In this document: in pieces, positions 20,239 to 25,947 of the stretch
Position numbering within the stretch: the first letter of the stretch is position 1
Layout of the letters: every line of letters begins with the position of its first letter
DNA from: a virus
Direction: 5' to 3' (one strand)
IMG/VR virus record: IMGVR_UViG_3300031857_001206
Span: 1-25,947 of that record
DNA length: 25,947 bases
The notes under the pieces: model-generated
What the model saw: the letters and a program-made list of their open reading frames with translations, nothing else
The model's database searches: none
What the model was told of the DNA's origin: nothing
Program-made: the position numbers and the translations under genes

Positions 20239-20282
20239 ATTTGTGACTCCTGCCTTCCGGCACTCGAAGATTTACTACTGAA

Positions 20283-20312
20283 ACTCTACACGCTCGCAGG
20301 ATTGCGCATCAA
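20283..20312 (-). promoter_or_regulatory. Possible promoter before the major tail protein
   Basis: On the minus strand TTGATG (20307-20312), 18-base spacer and TAGAGT (20283-20288), directly after the tail terminator stop. Both boxes deviate from consensus at two positions. The gap before a highly expressed gene is where a promoter would help, but the match is only moderate. Confidence 0.35.
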
Positions 20313-20720
20313 CTAAGCGTACACCACCACACGGAAGTCAACCATCAGATAGGTCGCATCGTTGCCATCCATCGTGGAGATATTTGAGGCAGACTCAACC
20401 AGCAAGTTCTGCACCACCCCACCCAACGAACGATCCGATTCCAACGCTGCACGAACCGAAGTCGCACCCTCATAAGACAGATACCCATCCAAAGCAGTCT
20501 GAGCTGTGCGCTCCGCAGACCTACCCACAACCACAGACACAACGAAGATATGAGTCACCAACCCACCACGCATCGCCCCGTTGTAAGTAATTGAATCCAA
20601 CATAGGCCAAGCGAACGGAGCGTTGAGATTGTCCGGTTGCTGGGCGTAAGCCCTCAAACCTGGGATCGTGGCTAAAGCGTTAGCGATACCAGTCTTAATC
20701 TCTGTGACTGAATAGCTCAT
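20313..20720 (-). CDS. Tail terminator protein
   Basis: 135 residues with the family's layout: SVTEIKTGIANALATIPGLR at the start, AYAQQPDNLNAPFAWPML, a beta strand core (THIFVVSVVVG) and a closing TYLMVDFRVVVYA strand. Tail terminators cap the tail tube and dock it to the head. It sits between connector and major tail protein as expected. The ATG at 20720 overlaps the connector TGA (ATGA). Confidence 0.8.
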   Translation of the reverse strand: MSYSVTEIKTGIANALATIPGLRAYAQQPDNLNAPFAWPMLDSITYNGAMRGGLVTHIFVVSVVVGRSAERTAQTALDGYLSYEGATSVRAALESDRSLGGVVQNLLVESASNISTMDGNDATYLMVDFRVVVYA

Positions 20721-21337
20721 GCAAATATCCGCATACGACGATACGGTTCAACCAACTGAGCCATATCAGGGTCAAGGTATCGAGACACACGGATAGCACC
20801 CAGATCACCAAACCCAGCCACACCAAGAGGCGAGTCGTAGCGTTTGAAGATGCGTGAAGCCTGAATGATCGTTGCCTGTGTTACAGGCTCCGGCACTTCA
20901 GGCCAACCGAAGACAGCAGTCACCTGAACCAAAGCCTGCTCACCATAGTTCGCATTGACAGTCGGGAAAAGATAATCACCTACAGCACGAATCTTGTCGT
21001 AACTCCACGTCAACCCGTCAAGGTTTCCGTTCAATGGTTCAAGCTGGTAGTCAGATACTTTCCATGTCACGTCAAAAGTTCCGTCAGCCTGTGAAGATGT
21101 TTTGAGTGTGATTGCTGTTCCAGCGATGTCATCAATGGAACAGTAGAACGAATCCTCAGCCTGATACACACGGGATGCCGTACCACTCTGCCAGAACTTA
21201 CGATTGCAATAACCATCAATGAGACGTGACGCTGCGCCAACACAGTTGTCAATCAAGTCGTCATCAAGGGTGTCAGCCGTTCCAATGCGGAGAGCTGCCT
21301 TAACCTGGTTGCGTGTGGCATACCCGTTTGTGATCAT
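20717..21337 (-). CDS. Head-tail connector (gp6-like adaptor)
   Basis: 206 residues. The N-terminal region YATRNQVKAALRIGTADTLD, DDLIDNCVGAASRLIDGYCN, RKFW is the typical helical start of head-tail adaptors, and the C-terminal FKRYDSPLGVAGFGDLGAIR is the conserved turn before the final helix. It docks on the portal ring. The ATG at 21337 overlaps the TGA of an HNH endonuclease (ATGA) with GGAG 8 bases upstream, so its ribosome site lies within the HNH gene's last codons. Confidence 0.85.
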   Translation of the reverse strand: MITNGYATRNQVKAALRIGTADTLDDDLIDNCVGAASRLIDGYCNRKFWQSGTASRVYQAEDSFYCSIDDIAGTAITLKTSSQADGTFDVTWKVSDYQLEPLNGNLDGLTWSYDKIRAVGDYLFPTVNANYGEQALVQVTAVFGWPEVPEPVTQATIIQASRIFKRYDSPLGVAGFGDLGAIRVSRYLDPDMAQLVEPYRRMRIFA

Positions 21338-21846
21338 TGACGAAGCTCCAGTAACTTAGCGATTTGTTTCAATCCTACTTTAGTTCCTTTTGAACGGTTG
21401 CAACTTCTGCATGAACAGGCGATATTCGATGGATCGGATGACCCTCCGAGAACTACGGGGATTATGTGATCTAGTTCAATCTGATTTATTAAAAGTGGAA
21501 TATCACAGATATAACATTTTTTGTGGTCACGTTGGTAAATCTGGACTCTTCTGGCTGTAGATAAAGTTCTTGACTTGGCTCTGTGCTTAGCCGTGTGATC
21601 CATTGATTTGCAGGTTTTTGAACAGTAGATAGCGTTTCTTTTTTTGTTCACCAGACTTGATTCACATCTCAAACAAGAATCAATAAGTCTTTTTCGTGAG
21701 TCCCTTAATTGTTTTTGTTTCTTGTTTTGGAACGTGTAACCACATTTTTCAGAACAAAATCTTTGCGAGTACTGTTTAATCAAAAACAGGGAATTGCATA
21801 AATCACAAGATTTGTATTTACCTTGTTGACCTTTTCTAATTGCCAT
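21334..21846 (-). CDS. AT-rich HNH endonuclease, likely mobile
   Basis: 170 residues with two N-terminal zinc ribbons (C14/C17/C31/C35 and C58/C61/C75/C79), each ending FCSEKC or YCSKTC, and a C-terminal HNH core: CYIC at 111-114, LDHIIPVVLGG with D126-H127, N141, CRSC at 146-149 and N150. The base composition is clearly lower in G+C than its neighbours, with A/T runs such as TTTTTTTG absent around it, suggesting recent gain. Free-standing HNH genes of this kind act as homing endonucleases or give a packaging advantage. It is inserted within the head gene row, yet overlaps the connector start by 4 bases. The ATG at 21846 has only a weak AGG upstream. Confidence 0.85.
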   Translation of the reverse strand: MAIRKGQQGKYKSCDLCNSLFLIKQYSQRFCSEKCGYTFQNKKQKQLRDSRKRLIDSCLRCESSLVNKKRNAIYCSKTCKSMDHTAKHRAKSRTLSTARRVQIYQRDHKKCYICDIPLLINQIELDHIIPVVLGGSSDPSNIACSCRSCNRSKGTKVGLKQIAKLLELRQ

Positions 21847-21856
21847 AACCTAAACA

Positions 21857-22522
21857 CTAGTTGATTGACGCTGCACCACGATACGGCACACCTTCAAGGG
21901 AATAGTTCACGAACGGATTCAACGAATACACCTGACATGAATACACATCCCATAACCGTTGCTTCATCGCTCGAAGGTGCATCTCATACAAAGCCCAATG
22001 CGAATCACCAGGCACATAACCATCAACCCTGTCACGCCCACCCAATGAACCACAGTCAGCCCCAACCAAAACAATGAACTTCGCCCCCATGTGCGCTGCC
22101 AAGTGCATCGCCCCATGAATACCCGAAGACCCGATAGTCAACTGCCCTGACAACACAGGCCAATCCTTACCGTGTGGATCAAACGATGTTCCAGGTCTAC
22201 CGGTACGAGTACCGAACGTGGTCAGATTCCCAGCACACCCAGCAAACACCCCATCAGTACCATGCTCACGCTCAGGAGTGAACGCCCCAATACAATCCTC
22301 CCGCTTCGCCTCATGTTGAGCGTCTTCGTGATAATGGCTGAAACAGTAGTAACCCTTCAACCCGAATACTGAGCCAACGAAGTTGACTGCGATGGTTACC
22401 TTGTCGTCAAAGAAGTCTGGTGTCAGATAGTCGAGTGTTGCTCCTGAGCCGAGAACATAGATGGTCTCGCCTTCATGGAGATTCTCGTAGTCGTTCATTG
22501 GGTCGTATTCTCTTAGTCCCAT
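21857..22522 (-). CDS. DUF115/MptE-like protein, likely part of a glycan-modifying set
   Basis: 221 residues from the ATG at 22522 (AAGGGA 6 bases upstream); the frame is open to 22552 without a site. The opening GETIYVLGSGATLDYLTPDF is the nucleotide-binding glycine loop of DUF115/6-hydroxymethylpterin pyrophosphokinase-like proteins, some of which act in flagellin glycosylation as sialic-acid-type transferases. Later HGAMHLAAHMGAKFIVLVGA and DCGSLGGRD complete a Rossmann-type fold. With two glycosyltransferases directly upstream it likely acts in sugar transfer to a phage or host surface. The ATG overlaps the GT-A gene by 10 bases. Confidence 0.7.
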   Translation of the reverse strand: MGLREYDPMNDYENLHEGETIYVLGSGATLDYLTPDFFDDKVTIAVNFVGSVFGLKGYYCFSHYHEDAQHEAKREDCIGAFTPEREHGTDGVFAGCAGNLTTFGTRTGRPGTSFDPHGKDWPVLSGQLTIGSSGIHGAMHLAAHMGAKFIVLVGADCGSLGGRDRVDGYVPGDSHWALYEMHLRAMKQRLWDVYSCQVYSLNPFVNYSLEGVPYRGAASIN

Positions 22523-23178
22523 CCGAGTTCCCTTCGTCGTGTTAAGTCCCAATGTCCGGCATCAGGTAAACCTGATTGCCAGCGCATGGCATGAAGCGCA
22601 GCGTTGGATGCGAAGCTCTTAGCGTTGCGTTCGTTTAGTTCTGGTGCAGAGTTAATCGTAGAAGAGTTATCGTGAACTATCCCAGCATCCGAAGACCAGA
22701 ACTGTATGTTGACCCGTTTGGCACGTTCCTCAAAATCGTTGTCCTCGAAGTAGGCGGGAACATAACATTCCGAAAACAACCCAACCTTGGCAATCACCTC
22801 AGACCCGATCCATGCACAACACCAACCAGGCTTCGCCTCAGTCAATGTCACCGAATCAGGTTTGCAATCGTTGTAGAAAACTTTCAACTGTCCAGGCTCA
22901 AAGTACGCATCAGAGTTCAGTAGTATCCAGCCGTCAGCATGAGGCGTTGCTTTGATTCCGAGGTTCCATGATGGGGCGACACCGAGGTTCGTTGGCATTG
23001 ACCAGACGTGATAGTTCTTGACATGGCGACGGTCAATCACCCAAGGCCAATCATGCAACGTGGACTGCCCACCATTGTCAATGACGATGAGTGTCTCCAC
23101 CGGATAGTCGATGGATTGTAGGCAGCGTTCTAGTAGGTCGTACCTGTTTAGGACGGGGACGATGATTACAGGAACCAT
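22513..23178 (-). CDS. Glycosyltransferase family 2-like (GT-A fold)
   Basis: 221 residues. The start VPVIIVPVLNRYDLLERCLQ and TLIVIDNGG give the nucleotide-sugar site, NLGVAPSWNLGIKATPHADG and ILLNSDAYF supply the DxD-like metal site as NSDAYF, and YFEDNDFEERAKR holds the ED acceptor/base region of GT2 enzymes. It would transfer a sugar from a nucleotide donor. The ATG at 23178 overlaps the previous TGA (TGATG) with AGGAGG 6 bases upstream. Phage glycosyltransferases here probably decorate capsid or tail. Confidence 0.87.
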   Translation of the reverse strand: MVPVIIVPVLNRYDLLERCLQSIDYPVETLIVIDNGGQSTLHDWPWVIDRRHVKNYHVWSMPTNLGVAPSWNLGIKATPHADGWILLNSDAYFEPGQLKVFYNDCKPDSVTLTEAKPGWCCAWIGSEVIAKVGLFSECYVPAYFEDNDFEERAKRVNIQFWSSDAGIVHDNSSTINSAPELNERNAKSFASNAALHAMRWQSGLPDAGHWDLTRRRELGWD

Positions 23179-24476
23179 CAGCCCTCCTGACACCACTCAG
23201 TCAGTTCCTTCATGATTGGCTTCCAGTAAGCCTCATACACGCTGTCAGCACGGTATTGGCTAGCAAACGCCACAGCCTCCTCTGAGACACCACGTGGGGC
23301 TTCGTAGGCATCAATCAAAGCCTCCACGATGGATGGCACCTGTGGAGTACAAAACCAAGACTTCTGATGCGCATCCCAGAACGGTTGGATCGCTACAGCT
23401 GACCCAACACCAACCAGTTCAGGTTGAGCCGTGTAGTCCGAAACGATGACCCGTGTACCGCAAGCCTGAGCCTCGATAACAGGGATACCGAAACCCTCAC
23501 CCATTGAGCAAGCCAACAACACATCCGAAGCGGTGTACAGCGCAGCCAACGCTTGCTGAGGGAAACCAGTCCGATACGCATACGGGTCAACAATCTTGTA
23601 TTGCTCAGGCTTCACACCACACGCCTCCAGCAGATGCACAAGATTGATACCACCCATCGCACCATCACGCTCCGTGTGCAGATACAGCAAAGCATCAGGA
23701 CGGTCTTGAGCGAAGATAGCGAACGCCAGAATGTTCTCACCAAAAGATTTGCGTGAAGGGTTCTGACCTTTGTTCGCAGCGTTCATCATCACAACAAACC
23801 TGTCCTCATCAACTTCCATGAGCTGTCTGCCGGTGAACTCACCACGACCATTACTCAACTTGTGTGTAGGAACAAACACATCCTCAAACGCATGAGGCGC
23901 ATACAACGCATCAACACCCGCATTCTGCAACATCTCCAAACCGAACTTAGACATCGCAATCGGTTTCACATTCGGACGCTTACACCAATCAATCACAGCA
24001 GGCGGGCAAGGCGCATGATCAATCGGAACCCACGAAGCAATATTTGGAACCTGATCCAACGATGGTGACTTCAACACCCACACATCAAACAACGTCATCA
24101 ACATCGCAGGAATCTCACGATTGCCATTAGCCCAATCCATCCAATGCGCAACAAGCACATCATCGGAATATGGTGACATTCCTCTTGGGTAAAGCTTTAT
24201 GCCATTCCAAATAGAAGCCATGCCCTCAATGCCGTACATCGCATGGATTGCTACTTCGTGGTTTTTGGTGAGCCTTTGGACGACTTGCGCTGTTTGGGTG
24301 CCGTACCCTGTTGGGGCGAACGGGGCGTTTGAGTACCAGAGGATTCGTAACGATTCGGAAGTGGAAGGTCTGCTTGCTCTGGCAAGTGCGCTATTCCCCT
24401 TCGGAGCAATATCTCCGCTTCTAGGTCTGGTAACTCGACCGGAGTGTTCTTGACGATTACGAGCATTCTTTCCCAC
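23178..24476 (-). CDS. Glycosyltransferase family 4-like (GT-B fold), start overlapping a small gene
   Basis: 432 residues. LRILWYSNAPFAPTGYGTQT near residue 43 is the N-terminal donor/acceptor loop of phage GT4 enzymes; SMGEGFGIPVIEAQACGTRV at about 330 is the GT-B sugar-nucleotide motif (ExFGxPxxEAxACG). The only normal start before the conserved LRILWYSN is the GTG at 24476, with GGAGA 5 bases upstream, giving about 42 extra residues rich in R, S and P that look unlike an enzyme. The same bases encode a 71-residue protein in another frame. Either both frames are used, or the enzyme is made through frameshift or an unusual start. It heads the sugar-modification set. Confidence 0.85.
   Translation of the reverse strand: MGKNARNRQEHSGRVTRPRSGDIAPKGNSALARASRPSTSESLRILWYSNAPFAPTGYGTQTAQVVQRLTKNHEVAIHAMYGIEGMASIWNGIKLYPRGMSPYSDDVLVAHWMDWANGNREIPAMLMTLFDVWVLKSPSLDQVPNIASWVPIDHAPCPPAVIDWCKRPNVKPIAMSKFGLEMLQNAGVDALYAPHAFEDVFVPTHKLSNGRGEFTGRQLMEVDEDRFVVMMNAANKGQNPSRKSFGENILAFAIFAQDRPDALLYLHTERDGAMGGINLVHLLEACGVKPEQYKIVDPYAYRTGFPQQALAALYTASDVLLACSMGEGFGIPVIEAQACGTRVIVSDYTAQPELVGVGSAVAIQPFWDAHQKSWFCTPQVPSIVEALIDAYEAPRGVSEEAVAFASQYRADSVYEAYWKPIMKELTEWCQEG
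24251..24466 (-). CDS. Small head-region protein nested in the glycosyltransferase gene
   Basis: 71 residues starting MLVIVKNTPVELPDLEAEIL LRRGIA when read on; the opening resembles the short proteins that phages encode next to the major capsid gene. Residues 36-71 are polar and basic (SSGTQTPRSPQQ, KQRKSSKGSPKTTK) where the overlapping glycosyltransferase is most conserved. The ATG at 24466 has GGTGGG upstream. The conserved half of this gene lies over the non-conserved start of the enzyme, and its loose half over the enzyme's conserved part, as expected when two genes share DNA. It could instead be the 5' part of a frameshifted fusion. Confidence 0.6.
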   Translation of the reverse strand: MLVIVKNTPVELPDLEAEILLRRGIAHLPEQADLPLPNRYESSGTQTPRSPQQGTAPKQRKSSKGSPKTTK

Positions 24477-24495
24477 CGTTCTCTCCTTCGCAGGT

Positions 24496-24550
24496 CGCAG
24501 GGTATAAAACAGAATGAGGGTAGGTCGCCCTGCGTGTTCGACCTACCCTC
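24496..24550 (-). terminator. Terminator after the capsid gene with a competing downstream pairing
   Basis: GAGGGTAGGTCG (24516-24527) and CGACCTACCCTC (24539-24550) form a perfect 12-bp stem with an 11-base loop; on the minus strand it is followed by ATTCTGTTTT, a fair intrinsic terminator. The loop contains CCCTGCG (24528-24534), which is the exact complement of CGCAGGG at 24496-24502, just before the next gene's ribosome site. Both cannot form freely, giving a pseudoknot or a terminator/antiterminator choice. It would reduce read-through from the capsid gene into the sugar-transfer genes. Confidence 0.75.
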
Positions 24551-24590
24551 AAACTTACACCGATATTGCTATCGGTTGCACTACCTCAAC

Positions 24591-25769
24591 TTATGGTTGG
24601 AGGAGGTGCTTGATGTGTGATGTCTGTGGCAAATCGCCATCGACACGGAATGTCGCACGGAACGTGACGAGACCAGCATTGAATGCGTAGTCATCGCTGC
24701 GATCCAAACGAAGGCCACCAACGGTTCGTACATAGTACGAAGGCAGGTGTCCGACGATTACCGACTTGGTGGTTGTTGCTACGTCAACCATTGATGGGTT
24801 TTCGTAGATTGGCTTACCAAGCAGCATGTCTGGGCTGTCCATTGAAAGGGCTGGCTGGAACACATAGTTTCCTGCGGTGTCCTTCAACTTGCGTACTGCA
24901 CCGATTGACTTGCCGTTCATCATCCAGCCAACGCCTGGAAGGTTGCGAGCTGCACCGTCCAAGGAGTAGAGGAGGTCGATGAGGTTGTCTGCGGTGAAAG
25001 CAGTTGCGGTACCTGCGGTGCCACCAACAGCCGATGCGGTCACGATGCCGTTAGGTGCATCAGTTCCCGAACCAACAGTCAATGCTGAACCAACAGCGTA
25101 ACCGAGTGCGTTTCCAACCTGGTCACCCAAGAATGAAAGCATGTCAACGCCAGCGTCTTCGAGCAGTTCTTGTGAGACCTGTACGAGGAAGCTGTACTTG
25201 TATGCGCTCAAGGTGATGAACGAGTTGAATACTGGATCGGATTCGCCAATTGCTGAACCTTCACCAGTTACCGTTCCAACTGAGTAGCTGGACAACGATG
25301 GGATTTGGAGGTTCTCGCCACCTGCGGTGTTCAGAACCGTTGAGGTCTGAAGTACCGGAGCGATCAAGCGAGCCTTCATGATTACCTGGTCGTAGAACGA
25401 CGTAGGTACTGGTGCGCCTGTGCTGGACTTGATGATGTCACGACGCTCGAATGAGTGGCTGCGCTTCTCACCTGTGAACAACGAACGCAGGTTAACTGCA
25501 TCGTCGCTTACTTGTACGCCTGCAACAGGACGAACCTGATCGGCGATTTCACGGGTGGCTGCATCCATGCGAAGTTCACGAGCTTCGTCTTCACGAAGTT
25601 TTGCGATGGTCTGCGCACGTTCGTCCAATTCCTTCGAGATGCGCTCGTAGGTTTGGGTTTCTTCTGCTGAGAGGTCACGCTTCTCTGCGGTGGCCTTATC
25701 CAAGATTGCCTTGGCTTCGTTCCATGCACGATTGCGAATCTCAACCTGACGGTCAATGTATTCTTTCAT
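24591..25769 (-). CDS. Major capsid protein, HK97 fold
   Basis: 392 residues. Residues 1-75 are a charged helical coiled coil (EIRNRAWNEAKAILDKATAE), the delta/scaffold domain removed by a protease in HK97-type phages. The capsid fold follows: STGAPVPTSFYDQVIMKARL, the E-loop region, VFNSFITLSAYKYSFLVQVS and ELLEDAGVDMLSFLGDQVGN in the spine helix, then the A-domain SLDGAARNLPGVGWMMNGKS and GKPIYENPSM, all HK97-family landmarks. The ATG at 25769 has AAGGA 7 bases upstream. A hairpin terminator follows the gene. The absence of a large insertion suggests a simple small icosahedral head. Confidence 0.93.
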   Translation of the reverse strand: MKEYIDRQVEIRNRAWNEAKAILDKATAEKRDLSAEETQTYERISKELDERAQTIAKLREDEARELRMDAATREIADQVRPVAGVQVSDDAVNLRSLFTGEKRSHSFERRDIIKSSTGAPVPTSFYDQVIMKARLIAPVLQTSTVLNTAGGENLQIPSLSSYSVGTVTGEGSAIGESDPVFNSFITLSAYKYSFLVQVSQELLEDAGVDMLSFLGDQVGNALGYAVGSALTVGSGTDAPNGIVTASAVGGTAGTATAFTADNLIDLLYSLDGAARNLPGVGWMMNGKSIGAVRKLKDTAGNYVFQPALSMDSPDMLLGKPIYENPSMVDVATTTKSVIVGHLPSYYVRTVGGLRLDRSDDYAFNAGLVTFRATFRVDGDLPQTSHIKHLLQP

Positions 25770-25823
25770 GATGTTTTCCTTCTCCCCGTAGGGATGATGT
25801 TGATGTTTGGATACGCAGGAGAT

Positions 25824-25880
25824 TTAACTCAAATCTGGTACGGCTCCGTACACAGCAACATCGAAGGAGGCTCCTCGCAT
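25824..25880 (-). CDS. Possible 18-codon leader ORF before the capsid gene
   Basis: Reads MRGASFDVAVYGAVPDLS and stops 54 bases before the capsid ATG. There is no ribosome site, so translation is doubtful; its balanced composition is the only argument. A GTACGG/CCGTAC hairpin (25838-25851) lies within it. It may simply be untranslated leader of the capsid message. Confidence 0.2.
   Translation of the reverse strand: MRGASFDVAVYGAVPDLS
25838..25851. repeat. Short inverted repeat in the capsid leader
   Basis: GTACGG (25838-25843) and CCGTAC (25846-25851) are exact reverse complements separated by CT. It lies about 70 bases before the capsid ATG in the untranslated leader, and could stabilise the abundant capsid mRNA or act as a small operator. 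Confidence 0.4.
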
Positions 25881-25903
25881 TCGACGCAGTAACGAAAAGG
25901 TTA

Positions 25904-25947
25904 CTAGAAGTTCTTCAGCAATTCAAGATGCTTCGCCAACACACCAA
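25904..25947 (-). CDS. C-terminal end of an upstream gene (partial)
   Basis: The frame GVLAKHLELLKNF followed by TAG (25904-25906) is open to the window edge. It is the only frame whose stop is followed by a hairpin (AGTAAC 25888-25893 with GTTACT 25900-25905). By position in siphophage genomes it would be the prohead protease or scaffold end, but 13 residues do not identify it. Confidence 0.4.
   Translation of the reverse strand, partial: GVLAKHLELLKNF

Noticed and set aside
1-25947. tRNA genes, CRISPR arrays, integrase, attachment sites
   Set aside because: Non-coding gaps are all under about 140 bases, none shows a cloverleaf or spaced repeats of CRISPR type, and no recombinase motif appears; lifestyle cannot be decided from this window.

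Overview
The window is a contiguous piece of a tailed-phage (siphovirus-type) genome. Every credible gene lies on the minus strand, so transcription runs from the right edge to the left. The host is most likely an actinobacterium: there is a WhiB-type iron-sulfur regulator gene, the replication, Holliday-resolvase and lysis genes are of types common in actinophages, and a secreted protein carries the long Thr-rich spacer seen in aquatic Actinobacteria. The aquatic origin and the host are inference. No terminase, portal or protease is present; if the genome is circularly permuted they would lie beyond the two edges, between the HNH gene at the left edge and the capsid gene at the right.

In order of transcription: (1) Head and decoration, 25947-20717: the tail of an upstream gene, the HK97-fold major capsid protein, a strong hairpin, a small gene overlapping a GT-B glycosyltransferase in another frame, a GT-A glycosyltransferase, a DUF115/MptE-like protein, an AT-rich HNH endonuclease and the head-tail connector. 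(2) Tail, 20720-13340: tail terminator, major tail protein, tail assembly chaperone pair joined by a -1 frameshift (CCCTTTG), a neck (HK97 gp10-like) protein in an unusual place, an orphan archaeo-eukaryotic-primase-like protein, tape measure, minor tail protein and tip/adhesin genes. (3) Surface and lysis, 13385-10567: a secreted mucin-like protein, two small membrane proteins (holin candidates), an M15-type endolysin, a further membrane protein and a small HTH protein. (4) DNA metabolism and regulation, 10583-61: metallophosphoesterase, small genes behind a sigma70-like promoter, a ribbon-helix-helix protein, a secreted transglycosylase-like protein, WhiB, Holliday junction resolvase, a second promoter driving a RecB/Cas4-like nuclease and an SSB-like protein, a run of twelve tiny genes from 4851 to 2747, an HTH protein, a primase-polymerase/ATPase and an HNH endonuclease.

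The genome is very compact. Most starts overlap the preceding stop by ATGA, GTGA, TGATG or TAATG, and several genes of 20-59 codons show only when overlaps and ribosome-binding sites are followed by eye. No stretch over 300 bases lacks a gene; the longest gaps (about 4852-4948, 8520-8624, 9226-9313, 24477-24590, 25770-25903) hold hairpins or promoters.

The most noteworthy items are: helically spaced GGTTCCGA repeats inside the 3' end of the primase-polymerase gene, a possible replication origin laid out like that in lambda gene O; the primase-like protein inside the tail module; the glycosyltransferase gene with a small gene nested in another frame and a competing RNA-structure pair just upstream; and the chain of coupled micro-genes. 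No tRNA, rRNA, CRISPR array, integrase or insertion sequence was seen.
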